A DNA stretch of 48,342 nt from Spirochaetia bacterium (lineage in GTDB: Bacteria; Spirochaetota; Spirochaetia; Treponematales; Breznakiellaceae): the NCBI GenBank assembly GCA_026002265.1, contig BOBG01000004.1, positions 1 to 48,342 on the forward strand, in the 5' to 3' direction. The notes under the pieces were generated by a model, which saw nothing but the letters and a program-made list of their open reading frames with translations, searched no databases and was not told where the DNA came from. Positions 17,250-25,754 of the stretch are shown here, one piece after another; the first letter of the stretch is position 1; each line of letters starts with the position of its first letter. Position numbers and translations under genes: made by a program.

Positions 17250-17954
17250 ATGTCGATTCATATTGAAGCGCAGCCGGGCGATATTGCCGAAGCTGTTTTG
17301 CTGCCGGGCGACCCGCTCCGTGCCCAGTTTATTGCAGAAACCTTTTTGGAGAAACCGGTTCGTTACACCGCGGTCCGGAATATGTTTGGATTCACCGGAA
17401 CATTCCGGGGAAAACCGGTGTCAGTGCAGGGAACCGGCATGGGAATCCCTTCGATTTCAATTTATGTCAACGAATTATTCCGGGATTACGGCGTCAAAAG
17501 GGCAATCCGGGTCGGCACTGCGGGGAGCATTCAGGCCGATCTAAAAATCCGGGACACCGTGCTTGCCATTGCCGCATCAACTGATTCCGGTGTCAACCAT
17601 ATCCGGTTTCAAGGGAAAAGTTTTGCACCGGCCGCCTCATTTCCATTGCTCAAAAAAGCTTACGATGTTGCAGAATCCAAGGGCATTGCCCCCAAAGTCA
17701 GTACCGTTGTTTCCGCTGACCGGTTTTACACCGAGGATCCGGAAGAATGGAAACTGTGGGCACGCTACGGGTGCGCTGCCGTTGAAATGGAATGTGCCGA
17801 GTTGTACACATTGGCCGCAGAATACAGCCGTGACGCGCTTGCGCTGTTGACCATTTCCGACAGTTTGATCACCGGCGAAGTGACGACCGCGGAAGAACGC
17901 CAAAAAACGTTTAATACCATGATCGAAATTGCGCTCGAAACCGCGATTTCCTGA
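17250..17954 (+). CDS. deoD: Purine nucleoside phosphorylase, DeoD type
   Basis: The 234-residue hexameric-type enzyme splits purine (deoxy)ribonucleosides with phosphate into base and ribose 1-phosphate. Family motifs in order: [57 protein letters not shown], and the catalytic aspartate in [10 protein letters not shown], followed by the conserved arginine in AEERQKTFN. No Shine-Dalgarno sequence precedes the ATG; TTGCAT and TAAACT sit so close that the transcript may be leaderless. Its stop overlaps the ispF start by one base (TGATG). Confidence 0.95.
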   Translation: MSIHIEAQPGDIAEAVLLPGDPLRAQFIAETFLEKPVRYTAVRNMFGFTGTFRGKPVSVQGTGMGIPSISIYVNELFRDYGVKRAIRVGTAGSIQADLKIRDTVLAIAASTDSGVNHIRFQGKSFAPAASFPLLKKAYDVAESKGIAPKVSTVVSADRFYTEDPEEWKLWARYGCAAVEMECAELYTLAAEYSRDALALLTISDSLITGEVTTAEERQKTFNTMIEIALETAIS

Positions 17955-18436
17955 TGATCCGGGTTGGACTCGGCCGGGACATACACAGACTGGTTCCGGG
18001 CAGGAGATTCCTCGCCGGCGGAGTTGCGATTCCGGCAGAGTCAGGAGAAGCAGGACATTCAGACGCTGATGTTTTGATCCATGCGATAATTGACGCGCTG
18101 CTCGGTGCGGCAGGAATCGGCGATTGTGGGGAATTCTTTCCTTCAAATGATCCGGACTATCTTGATGCTGACTCGAAAATGCTCCTCGGCATTGCATGGA
18201 ACCGGATTCAGGAATCCGGCTGGAATCTGGTCAATCTCGATTGTGTGATCACCTGCGAAGAGCCGAAAATTCTTCCGTACCGGGAAGCAATCCGGGAGTC
18301 ATTGGCAACACTTTTAGGGGTGGATACATCAGCGATTTTTGTCAAGGGGAAAACTAACGAAGGCTGTGATTCAACTGGCGCGGGAACTGCCGTCGAAGCG
18401 CTGGCGCTTTGTTTGCTGGAAAATCATGAACATTGA
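17954..18436 (+). CDS. ispF: 2-C-methyl-D-erythritol 2,4-cyclodiphosphate synthase
   Basis: 160 residues, the normal size. It forms the cyclic diphosphate of the MEP isoprenoid pathway. Metal ligands D9 and H11 are in GRDIHRL; the GHSDADVLIHAIIDALLGAAGIGDCGEFFP... segment and C-terminal KGKTNEGCDSTGAGTAVEA are family signatures. It is translationally coupled to deoD upstream, and its last 11 bases overlap nth. Confidence 0.96.
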   Translation: MIRVGLGRDIHRLVPGRRFLAGGVAIPAESGEAGHSDADVLIHAIIDALLGAAGIGDCGEFFPSNDPDYLDADSKMLLGIAWNRIQESGWNLVNLDCVITCEEPKILPYREAIRESLATLLGVDTSAIFVKGKTNEGCDSTGAGTAVEALALCLLENHEH

Positions 18437-19088
18437 ATGGGACTCTATTTTTAGCGCGCTCGAATCATGGTACGCCATTCAGAATGGCGAGCCGGCCGTC
18501 ACCATGGTTGCAAGTACCACGGGACGGGATCCGTGGGCAATATTACTCTCAACGATTGTGAGTCTCCGGACAAAAGATGCGGTGACAATGGTTGCGTCCC
18601 GGAAGCTCCTCGCGGAAGCACCGGATCCCATGAAAATGGACGAATTACCGGAGGAACGAGCCGCAGCATTGGTCTATCCGGCCGGATTCTACCGGACCAA
18701 AGCCAAGAATCTCAAGAAGATAGCCAGAATTCTTTTGGATCGCTATAATGGACAGGTTCCGGCTGACATGAATGCACTTCTTGCACTGCCCGGTGTGGGA
18801 CGGAAAACAGCCAATTTAGTGTTGATCGAAGCATTCGATATGGATGGTATTTGTGTTGACACGCATGTGCACCGGATTTCCAACCGCACCGGTTGGGTTT
18901 GCACTCCGGAGCCGGATAAAACGGAAAGCGCGCTCCGGCACATTCTGCCCATACAGTACTGGAAACGAATCAATACGCTTCTCGTTCTCTACGGTCAAAA
19001 CGTCTGCACACCCCGCTGGGCAAAGTGTGAAATATGTACCATCGCACAGTACTGCAACACCGGAATCAAAGTGCTTTCACTTCAATAA
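18426..19088 (+). CDS. nth: Endonuclease III, DNA N-glycosylase/AP lyase
   Basis: 220 residues from the ATG at 18426; a longer frame from 18339 would run far into ispF. It removes oxidised pyrimidines in base excision repair. The helix-hairpin-helix LPGVGRKTAN carries catalytic K127, and D145 sits in VDTHVHR. The C terminus has the [4Fe-4S] ligands C194-x6-C201-x2-C204-x5-C210. It overlaps ispF by 11 bases, and its 3' end overlaps the convergent PilZ gene by 12 bases. Confidence 0.95.
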   Translation: MNIEWDSIFSALESWYAIQNGEPAVTMVASTTGRDPWAILLSTIVSLRTKDAVTMVASRKLLAEAPDPMKMDELPEERAAALVYPAGFYRTKAKNLKKIARILLDRYNGQVPADMNALLALPGVGRKTANLVLIEAFDMDGICVDTHVHRISNRTGWVCTPEPDKTESALRHILPIQYWKRINTLLVLYGQNVCTPRWAKCEICTIAQYCNTGIKVLSLQ

Positions 19089-19862
19089 TTTATCCATCGC
19101 AGTCTGCAAGTTAGTCTGAATATACTTGTGAATCTTTATCAATTCGCTGCTACTAGTTCTAGGGCTGAAAAGAAGCACGTATATTTTTTCGGCTGTCTCG
19201 TCGTCAATACGAGATCCAAAAACAATGGCGTCAGCTTTAATCAAAATGCCATGCAGTTTTATTTGTATATCCGGGATATGATCGTCACGTTCTAGCGAAG
19301 GATCTGTGTCAAAAACACAAGAAAATCCAACAATACTAATGTCTTTGATAGTTCCCTTGATGAATCGCCCGTTAAAAGGAATATTGAGCGAGGTCATCGA
19401 TTCATTATCTGCGCCCATATTCGCCCGTAAATAGCGCCGTTTGCCTTTTGCATCCGCTGCCTTGAGAATATCCATTATTTGGATTGATGTTCGCCTCAAG
19501 TCAGAATGTATGATGACAAATCCGCAGGAAACTTTGAGGGTATTGAGATATTTTTGACGCAAATCCGGATTGTTACTCGTGGAAAGAACACCAATATCAA
19601 GCTTATCACCGAATGGTTCAGCAAGGATATTCCGGATCAAGGTTTCCCACTGATTATCTGACAATTGCTCATCAATATCGGCAAATACAATAGATTCCGG
19701 AAACTGTCTCAAAACGCTGATAAAACGCTGATGATTCCGGACTACATATACTTCAAATTCCTGCTGTGCTAATTTATCAACAACCTCAGCTTGAATAATA
19801 CCTGAAGGGTACAAAAAAAATATTTTTTTTCCTACTCCTGAGACATTGGCAGTCGCATCCAT
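19077..19862 (-). CDS. PilZ-domain protein, probable c-di-GMP effector
   Basis: 261 residues from the ATG at 19862; a GTG at 19877 is an alternative, and neither has a clear ribosome site. The N-terminal half (about 10-125: KKIFFLYPSGIIQAEVVDKL, IVFADIDEQL) is shaped like a degenerate receiver-like alpha/beta domain. The C-terminal half has the PilZ signatures KRRYLRAN (RxxxR-type) and DISIVGFSCVF (DxSxxG), which bind cyclic di-GMP. It may control motility or envelope behaviour. It is convergent with nth and stands alone. Confidence 0.8.
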   Translation of the reverse strand: MDATANVSGVGKKIFFLYPSGIIQAEVVDKLAQQEFEVYVVRNHQRFISVLRQFPESIVFADIDEQLSDNQWETLIRNILAEPFGDKLDIGVLSTSNNPDLRQKYLNTLKVSCGFVIIHSDLRRTSIQIMDILKAADAKGKRRYLRANMGADNESMTSLNIPFNGRFIKGTIKDISIVGFSCVFDTDPSLERDDHIPDIQIKLHGILIKADAIVFGSRIDDETAEKIYVLLFSPRTSSSELIKIHKYIQTNLQTAMDKLLK

Positions 19863-19923
19863 GCCTATACAATACACTGAAAAAACTTTTTGTTCAAGCT
19901 TGAAGCCGCAGAAAATAGAAAAA

Positions 19924-19997
19924 TGACCGGGTTCGACAGGCGGCTGAACCGTTCAGCGAAGAGTATCGAAACATCGAAGGTGTTTCTGAGCCGGTCA
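19924..19997. other. Structured intergenic repeat, three-way junction
   Basis: Outer stem TGACCGG (19924-19930) pairs perfectly with CCGGTCA (19991-19997). Inside are two perfect hairpins: GCTGAAC/GTTCAGC (19943-19949 and 19951-19957, 1-nt loop) and GAAACA/TGTTTC (19968-19973 and 19981-19986, 7-nt loop). The GGTTCGACAGG motif resembles dispersed palindromic repeats found in several bacterial genomes. It could be a REP-like DNA element or a small RNA; no promoter was assigned. Confidence 0.5.
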
Positions 19998-20052
19998 GAA
20001 CCATAAGAAACAAAAAAGATACAAAGATGAAGAGAGTCTTTCCCAAAATGTA

Positions 20053-20241
20053 TGATGAATGTTCCAAGATAGCTGGAATTTGTTCTCATGCTGCTGAAAT
20101 ATACTTTAAAAGCTCTAGGGAATGTTCTAATATATCTGGAACATAGCCCAACACCTCTGGAATGTATCCCAATATTTCTAGAATGTGTTCTAAAACTCTT
20201 GGGGAATGTTCCACTACTTCTGGGATTAATCTATCCGTAGC
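20053..20241. repeat. Nine tandem 21-bp degenerate units, 3' of an outer-membrane gene
   Basis: The stretch divides without remainder into nine units of exactly 21 bp, each beginning T(G/A) on the plus strand and usually containing GAATGTTC or GAATGTATCCC. On the minus strand, the same strand as the outer-membrane gene, each unit is seven codons with consensus E-V-L-G-Y-I-P. Examples: EILGYIP, EVLGYVP, EVVEHSP, DILEHSL. One in-frame TGA interrupts unit 2 (20074-20094). A GTG near 20256 could start a short open frame through the units to that TGA. It starts 58 bp after the barrel gene at 20299. No homology to CRISPR: there is no alternation of conserved repeats and unique spacers. Confidence 0.8.
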
Positions 20242-20298
20242 AAACACCGGGTATGATAAGCTGGATTGATAGTGTCCATAGGCTTAGAAACTCTGCAA

Positions 20299-21750
20299 TC
20301 AAAAATTCATATATATTCCTACATTGAATACTACATTACTATATTTAATATTATTGAGTACAAGACGCAGATTAAGCCCTGCGTACGCAGAAATATTGTG
20401 CGTAAGTGCGTAGTATAATTCCGGATTAAAAAGCAGGTTGGCTGTTTTTATACCGCTAAAAAACCAGTTAGAATCGCTTTGAACCGTACTTGCAACCGGA
20501 TCCCCCGGTAAAATATTGCTGATCGTATAATCATTGTCCGTATAATAACGTACCATGTTATCGTGTCCCAGTAGAAGCAGTGTCAAGCCGCCCCGTGCTA
20601 AAAACTTTGTACTATTCCATGTGGCAGATGCTTTTGCCATAAGTACATCATTTCCATACGGAAAACCGATATAATTTTCGATTATACCATTGGGTACGCG
20701 CCGGTGCATGGTAAATGTACCAAGGGGGTGCGAAGTATTACGCCAATAGACATAGCGGGTCGTTAAAGCAGCTTGAAATGACAGTACAAAACCGTCAGTA
20801 AATGCAAAATTATCTTCTGCCTTTAGGCTTTCATAATTATCGTAACTAATTCCGGTAAAAGAAGGTGTATCAAAAAGCCGTACGTCCGCACCAAGATAAA
20901 AACCCCATGCATTAGGATTACCGCCGTTGACTTCATGGGGCAAAGTGAAATCATCCATCAGAATATCGCCGTACATCCGTATATGCTCAAAGCGTTTCTC
21001 AAAGCTTAAATCAAAACTGTCGTTCAGTTGCTGTAAAGAAAGATTGTGCCAAATCGGCATAAAAAGCATGGTGCCGAGATCCAGCTCTGCAATCATCATA
21101 TTCTCAGAAAGTCCTATGCGCCAGCTCTTTCCTTCATAACCGATTTTGTGTACCGCAAACCACCGCGTAGCACTCATATCCCCTAACGTATTCTCGCGGA
21201 TAAGCTTTTCAACAATTTTTCCCTCATCGCCTGCAAGCAGAAAATCATAGTGCCACCGGCCGCCCTGTGCAGTTTCAGGATGCAGCGAAAACCAGAAGCC
21301 ATCATTGTAAAGCCCCTGGCGACTCAACGCCATGTTGTACTCGCCGTAGCCCAATGCCCAACGCCGCCGCCCAGCGGAAATATCAAAGTTATCGTTGCGG
21401 TATTCCACAAAGCCCTCTGCCGGCGTGTCAGGAAAAATATCAGCTATATCAAATGTACCTGAGACAAAAAAAGGAAGGTTGGATAACCCGGTATTATCGG
21501 CGTAGCCGAGAGGCGACTGAAAAAGATTGATCGCCGTAAAGAATTCAAAACCTTTCAGCTTAAAGCCAAATTCTATGGCCATGAATTTATTATGCTGTAC
21601 ATAATCATTGAGTGTAATAGAATCAATGTCCCGCTCCTGCCCGATAACGAACACCGGGAACAGCTCCAGTTCAATCCACCGCTGGTTATCAACCGCATTA
21701 ACGGCACTGAGGCCAAGAAGAAATAAGACAATTCTATAGAAATTACTCAC
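20299..21750 (-). CDS. Outer-membrane beta-barrel protein, paralogue of its two relatives here
   Basis: 483 residues with a short signal peptide (residues 1-19, ending VNA). It shows alternating beta-strand pattern throughout and a final aromatic residue (YMNF), as in Bam-inserted barrels. Conserved motif SAGRRRWALGYGEYNMALS with WFSLHP is shared with the proteins at 21763 (SVGRRRWAMGAGDYSLSVG) and 44292 (SVGRRKQSIGAAGYNLFV). The motif loosely recalls Wzi/porin-type barrels; the substrate is unknown. The start is GTG with AGGA upstream, 12 bp after the upstream paralogue, so the two form an operon. CCGG sites are sparser than in housekeeping genes here. Confidence 0.75.
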   Translation of the reverse strand: MSNFYRIVLFLLGLSAVNAVDNQRWIELELFPVFVIGQERDIDSITLNDYVQHNKFMAIEFGFKLKGFEFFTAINLFQSPLGYADNTGLSNLPFFVSGTFDIADIFPDTPAEGFVEYRNDNFDISAGRRRWALGYGEYNMALSRQGLYNDGFWFSLHPETAQGGRWHYDFLLAGDEGKIVEKLIRENTLGDMSATRWFAVHKIGYEGKSWRIGLSENMMIAELDLGTMLFMPIWHNLSLQQLNDSFDLSFEKRFEHIRMYGDILMDDFTLPHEVNGGNPNAWGFYLGADVRLFDTPSFTGISYDNYESLKAEDNFAFTDGFVLSFQAALTTRYVYWRNTSHPLGTFTMHRRVPNGIIENYIGFPYGNDVLMAKASATWNSTKFLARGGLTLLLLGHDNMVRYYTDNDYTISNILPGDPVASTVQSDSNWFFSGIKTANLLFNPELYYALTHNISAYAGLNLRLVLNNIKYSNVVFNVGIYMNF

Positions 21751-21762
21751 TGCTGATAATTC

Positions 21763-23268
21763 CTACAGCTTGAATAAAACGCCGGTTTCAAATAAAAACC
21801 GGTTATCATAATTGGTTATATTCGTAAGTTGAGTTTGAAGCCGGGCGTACGCTGAAAGATTCTTGCGAAGCGCATACCAGCCCTCGACAGTAGCAACAAA
21901 CTGCACACCTGCAAGGGTGTCGCTGAAAAACCAATCACTTGCACCGCCGTCTTGTTTAGTAAAACCGGTCCAACTTCTAGCCTCAGCTTGCTTTTGATCA
22001 TTTACGCCGAATTCACCGCGGAGCATAAATGCCAGATTTCCGGTTACAAAAAACGATTTATTCTCCCATTTCGCAGATAGAGCAGTCAGGAAAGTATCCG
22101 GTCCATACTCAAAGCCTATATAGTGTTCATACAAAAAGAAATCACCGGCTCCGACATTCTTGGTCATAGTAAAGCGTTCAATTGCTTCATCATCTGCCCG
22201 GCTGTACACATACCTTGAAGTGAGAACAAACTGAGCAGAAAGCACCAATCCGCCGGAAAAGCGCAGATTATCTTCACGTTTGATATTGTAAAGGGGATTT
22301 TGTACCGGACCTGTATAGCGTTCTGTTCCGGGAAAGAGCTGGTAATCCGCACCGAGGGTAAAAGCGCCCGACAACGGATTAGTTAGCCCGCCCTCAAGGG
22401 GAAGATCATCGAGCAACAGCTCCGAATACACACGCCACTGTTCGGCAATCCGTTTTTCAAAGGCAAGTTGTATTTCTATATTGACATGGCCGAGGAAAAC
22501 TGAATGCCATATACTTGTTGGATTGCCTGTATACAGGTCAAGATTACCGACCACCAGCGCGGTTTCACCTATGCTGAACTTCCATGTATTTCCCCATATA
22601 GAAGTATTGTGCATAAGGAAATAGCGTCCAGCCCAACTATTAAGCAGCGGCTTATCAGCATCCGTATCCCAATAATATGAACTGTGCGCTGAATTTCCCT
22701 CATTCCACGTTGAAATAAAAATAGGTGTATCTGCCGCAACTAAAAAAGTCCAATCAAACCGGTGTCCTGATAGCGTAGGATGCAGATTAAACCACATACC
22801 GTCAAACCACGGCGCATGGGAACCGACTGACAAACTATAATCGCCCGCACCCATAGCCCACCTGCGCCGCCCGACAGAAAGATCAATTAAATCGCCTTCA
22901 TACGCGACATAGGACTCAAACGGCGTATGGGTATCAATAAAACCGGTTAAACCAATACCTGGTGCAAAAGGGATATTCAAAAAAAGCGGATTCTTTTTAT
23001 TCGCTGTTATCCCTTGAGTTATATCGAGATTGAGATTAACTTCCAGCCCAAAGTCAGTAGTAAATTCAAACCCGAGTCGCAAAAACCGTTTGCTGTCATG
23101 GAATTGCTGAAAGTCAGCATTTTGAGCTGAATCTCCCGTCACATTCACCCGGGCAACAGGGAATGTCTCGATGTTAATAAGGTCAAATAGAGAATTGCTT
23201 TTTGCCTCTTGTGCGAAAACCGGGCTGGCGACAAGCATTGCCCACAATAGTACAATGATAAATTTCAC
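21763..23268 (-). CDS. Outer-membrane beta-barrel protein, first of tandem pair
   Basis: 501 residues from the GTG at 23268, which follows AGGAGAAATTTT. A longer frame to 23316 would run into the upstream terminator. The signal peptide ends VASPVFA-QEA. The body has repeated amphipathic strands with Trp and Tyr at their ends. The GRRRWAMGAG motif is shared with two paralogues in this window. The C terminus is FETGVLFKL. Likely a porin-like or polysaccharide-interacting barrel; no enzyme motif seen. It is 12 bp upstream of the next paralogue. Confidence 0.75.
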   Translation of the reverse strand: MKFIIVLLWAMLVASPVFAQEAKSNSLFDLINIETFPVARVNVTGDSAQNADFQQFHDSKRFLRLGFEFTTDFGLEVNLNLDITQGITANKKNPLFLNIPFAPGIGLTGFIDTHTPFESYVAYEGDLIDLSVGRRRWAMGAGDYSLSVGSHAPWFDGMWFNLHPTLSGHRFDWTFLVAADTPIFISTWNEGNSAHSSYYWDTDADKPLLNSWAGRYFLMHNTSIWGNTWKFSIGETALVVGNLDLYTGNPTSIWHSVFLGHVNIEIQLAFEKRIAEQWRVYSELLLDDLPLEGGLTNPLSGAFTLGADYQLFPGTERYTGPVQNPLYNIKREDNLRFSGGLVLSAQFVLTSRYVYSRADDEAIERFTMTKNVGAGDFFLYEHYIGFEYGPDTFLTALSAKWENKSFFVTGNLAFMLRGEFGVNDQKQAEARSWTGFTKQDGGASDWFFSDTLAGVQFVATVEGWYALRKNLSAYARLQTQLTNITNYDNRFLFETGVLFKL

Positions 23269-23305
23269 AAAATTTCTCCTAATAATAAAAAATACAACAT
23301 TTATG

Positions 23306-23333
23306 AAAAAAAACACCCGGCATTACTACCGGG
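23306..23333 (-). terminator. Rho-independent terminator after the DUF167 gene
   Basis: On the minus strand CCCGG / CCGGG forms a hairpin with an 8-nt loop, followed by TG and eight T. The TAG stop of the DUF167 gene begins the loop, so coding sequence and terminator overlap. Confidence 0.85.
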
Positions 23334-23625
23334 AAACAGTATCGAGAAGATTCTCCACAAGATGTTGATGACAAAGGGGAAAAGTGAGTGTTTTGAACCG
23401 TGATGCTGCACCGGAATGAAGCGAAATATCTTTTTTTGGGCAATCAAGCAGACGCGACATAAAAGCACAGAGCATACTATTTGCCTTGCCGTTTTCCGGA
23501 ACTGCGGCAATTTTTACCCGGAGTCTACCATTTTGCACCGCAATAAGTTGTGATCGGGATGCACCCGGCGTTACCTTTAGGTCAAGGTATACAATATTGT
23601 CAACAATACGCAAGCAATCGTACAT
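23326..23625 (-). CDS. DUF167/YggU-family protein
   Basis: A 99-residue protein with the DUF167 signature: LDLKVTPGASRSQLIAVQ, RLRVKIAAVPENGKANSML, and HSGAASRFKTL. Family members are small alpha/beta proteins of unknown function. Gap of 6 bp after the FliL-like gene. It is the last gene of the mscS-fliL-like operon, which ends at the hairpin over its stop codon. Confidence 0.9.
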   Translation of the reverse strand: MYDCLRIVDNIVYLDLKVTPGASRSQLIAVQNGRLRVKIAAVPENGKANSMLCAFMSRLLDCPKKDISLHSGAASRFKTLTFPLCHQHLVENLLDTVSR

Positions 23626-23631
23626 ATTTTC

Positions 23632-24102
23632 CTATTCTATAAACAAAAAATCTTCGAAATAAAGCGTTTCTATCCGGCCAAGCCGCAGTAAAGCATTATA
23701 CCGGGAAAGAAGATCCGTCTTTATTGATTCCTCGGAACGATTCCGTATCTGAAAAGCCGGCAGAGAATGAAAATATTCCTGAGTGGCGCTACGGAAAGCT
23801 GGAATCGTGTGACGCACTTCTTCAGTAAAATTTTGATCCGAAAAAATATGCGGAAAAACCGGTGTGACAATAATACTAACCGGCGTAGAATCAGCAGTTT
23901 GTGCCCGGATCCGGCCGATTTCAGTAAAAAAGGGAACCGAATAATCGGGAGTAGACTCCGGTTGAGTTCCACTCCGGACAAAAGGTTTTTGCGCTGTACT
24001 CCGGAAAAAAAATGCGTAAACCGTTCCGGCAGCAAGTATGAGAATCAAAATGATTATGATTCCGGATAAAAACCGGTATAAAAGCGTCTGGCTATTCATC
24101 AT
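23632..24102 (-). CDS. FliL-like single-span membrane protein
   Basis: 156 residues: one N-terminal membrane helix (about 10-32), a periplasmic linker, and a C-terminal region ending GRIETLYFEDFLFIE. That ending and the preceding helix (LLSRYNALLRL) match the end of FliL, a stator-associated protein of the flagellar motor (usual ending VxxVYFTDFVxQ). Treponemes encode more than one FliL-like protein. The ATG overlaps the mscS stop by one base. The assignment is motif-based. Confidence 0.6.
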   Translation of the reverse strand: MMNSQTLLYRFLSGIIIILILILAAGTVYAFFFRSTAQKPFVRSGTQPESTPDYSVPFFTEIGRIRAQTADSTPVSIIVTPVFPHIFSDQNFTEEVRHTIPAFRSATQEYFHSLPAFQIRNRSEESIKTDLLSRYNALLRLGRIETLYFEDFLFIE

Positions 24103-25133
24103 TATGCCAAGGAGATACCTTGTTCCTCAAAACGTTTAAGTACTTCAGCATTTACTTTATTAACTGTGTTTAAATAATCTGAACCCTTTGCAACATAAAA
24201 AACAAAAGTCACTTGGCACGCATTTCCGGTGATGCCGGTAATAGCAGCCTGCGGCGTTCCACCGGTTCCGGGCACTGAAGATGCAATATCAATTAAAATT
24301 TTTAATGCGGATTCAACTATTTCCCGGCCTTTATCACGTTTTATATTAAAGATTTGACTCACTTTAGTGTTCGGTTCTACGCTTATATTTTCGATTGGGT
24401 TTGCAGCAAAAAGGCTGTTGGGAATAACGACTGTGTGGTTGTCCAATGTGCGGATCCGGGCGGTACGGATGCCGATGTCGGTGATGAATCCCTCAAAGCC
24501 GTTGATTTTTATTCGGTCATTGATCCTGAACGGACGATCCACAAAAACGGTGATCGAGCCGAAAAAGTTTGCCAATGTGTCTTTTGAGGCAAGCGCGACG
24601 GCTGCACCGCCGAGACCTAAGCCGGCCATGAGTCCGCTGACATTGTAGCCAAGGTTCCGGAGAAAAAGGACGATACCCAGTACCCATATAAGCATTTTAA
24701 AAAATTTCCGGAGAATCGGCTGAATATCAACTTCTCGTTTTGAAAGAAACGAAGTTCCTTTTGGTGGAACGATATGTATGATGATAATGTCGAGAATCCT
24801 GACCAATGCCCATGCGAGTACCAAAATAACGCCGGAACTCAAAACACGCTGAATGAGTTCTGCGGCTGGTTCTCTGAATGTGAGCAGCCGGACTCCCAAC
24901 GCTATACCGCCGATGCAAAAAAGTACCGTAAAAGGATTTTTCAGCGCGATAATGAGGGCATCGTCAAGGGAATTTTTTGTTTTTTTAGCAATACGTTTTG
25001 CTATTGTCGTAAGGATAATGGAGCAGAGTGTGCCTGCGATAAATCCTCCCGCGATGCAGGCGAGCGCAAAAAGCCAACTCCGTACAGTATTTCCCCAAAA
25101 AACAACCGACAGAATATTTTGAATTTTTTCCAT
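24102..25133 (-). CDS. mscS: Small-conductance mechanosensitive channel, MscS family
   Basis: 343 residues from the ATG at 25133, with AAAGGA upstream; the longer frame to 25187 is unlikely. Three to four membrane helices are followed by the pore helix (VSGLMAGLGLGGAAVALASK) and the beta domain (NFFGSITVFVDRPFRINDRI, IGIRTARIRTLDNHTVVIPN). The protein should open under membrane tension to release solutes. First gene of an operon with the FliL-like and DUF167 genes. Confidence 0.93.
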   Translation of the reverse strand: MEKIQNILSVVFWGNTVRSWLFALACIAGGFIAGTLCSIILTTIAKRIAKKTKNSLDDALIIALKNPFTVLFCIGGIALGVRLLTFREPAAELIQRVLSSGVILVLAWALVRILDIIIIHIVPPKGTSFLSKREVDIQPILRKFFKMLIWVLGIVLFLRNLGYNVSGLMAGLGLGGAAVALASKDTLANFFGSITVFVDRPFRINDRIKINGFEGFITDIGIRTARIRTLDNHTVVIPNSLFAANPIENISVEPNTKVSQIFNIKRDKGREIVESALKILIDIASSVPGTGGTPQAAITGITGNACQVTFVFYVAKGSDYLNTVNKVNAEVLKRFEEQGISLA

Positions 25134-25156
25134 GATAAATCCTTTTCCTATCATTA

Positions 25157-25267
25157 GAACCGGCATCCGGACTCCGGTTCTCCCCACATTCCGGAAAAAC
25201 AGATTAGTCTATCATTGTAACGGATTTTTGTTAATCCGCTGTAGAGAATTAATTCTTAAATCTCTAC
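25157..25267. other. Cluster of three hairpins between HD-domain gene and mscS
   Basis: GAACCGG/CCGGTTC (25157-25163 and 25174-25180), CGGATT/AATCCG (25221-25226 and 25233-25238) and GTAGAGA/TCTCTAC (25241-25247 and 25261-25267). The last one spans the TAA stop of the HD-domain gene. No U tract follows, so these are more likely 3' mRNA structures than intrinsic terminators. Confidence 0.35.
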
Positions 25268-25753
25268 AGTACCATCAATTTTCCTACCGGGATCCTCCAA
25301 CTGATGCCGTTTACCTCTTCGTAAAAAAGTTTCTTGTATGGCAATAATTTTATCAGCAAAGGAAATAATCCAACCTTCCTTGTATAACGGCGGGTGAAAT
25401 AATGTCCATGGCCACATATGAGTTTTTATGCAGGAATATTCTTTATCGGATATATTAAACATTTCCCTTGCATTTTTCGCTGCAATAGCCGGATGTACCC
25501 ATCCATGGACTAAGTATCTTTTACCGGGAATATGCCATTCATACAGAAAAAAATCATGTAAAAGCGCGGCTCTGACCACGCATTTCTTGTCAAGCCGGCT
25601 TTTTTCGATCATCGAGAAACTTAACTCCGCTACCGCAAGACTATGTTCATAAATACTGATAGTACCGTGAGAAAAAGTGTTTTTACACATATCAAAAATA
25701 TTACTCGTTAGTATTTCTTCGGCATATTCGTTGAACAGTTCTTTATTTTTCAT
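25256..25753 (-). CDS. HD-domain phosphohydrolase
   Basis: 165 residues from the ATG at 25753, with GGAG just upstream. Metal-binding residues of the HD superfamily are visible: H37 (YEHSLAVA), H66-D67 (ALLHDFF), H112 (THMWPW) and D134 (SFADKI). Such small HD proteins hydrolyse phosphate esters, often of nucleotides; the substrate is unknown. It follows the CmpB-type membrane protein by 1 bp, and this pairing is common in Firmicutes. Confidence 0.85.
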   Translation of the reverse strand: MKNKELFNEYAEEILTSNIFDMCKNTFSHGTISIYEHSLAVAELSFSMIEKSRLDKKCVVRAALLHDFFLYEWHIPGKRYLVHGWVHPAIAAKNAREMFNISDKEYSCIKTHMWPWTLFHPPLYKEGWIISFADKIIAIQETFLRRGKRHQLEDPGRKIDGTVEI

Positions 25754-25754
25754 T

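Noticed and set aside
20053..20241. Possible CRISPR array
   Set aside because: Units are contiguous 21-mers with no conserved repeat alternating with unique spacers, and no cas gene is present.
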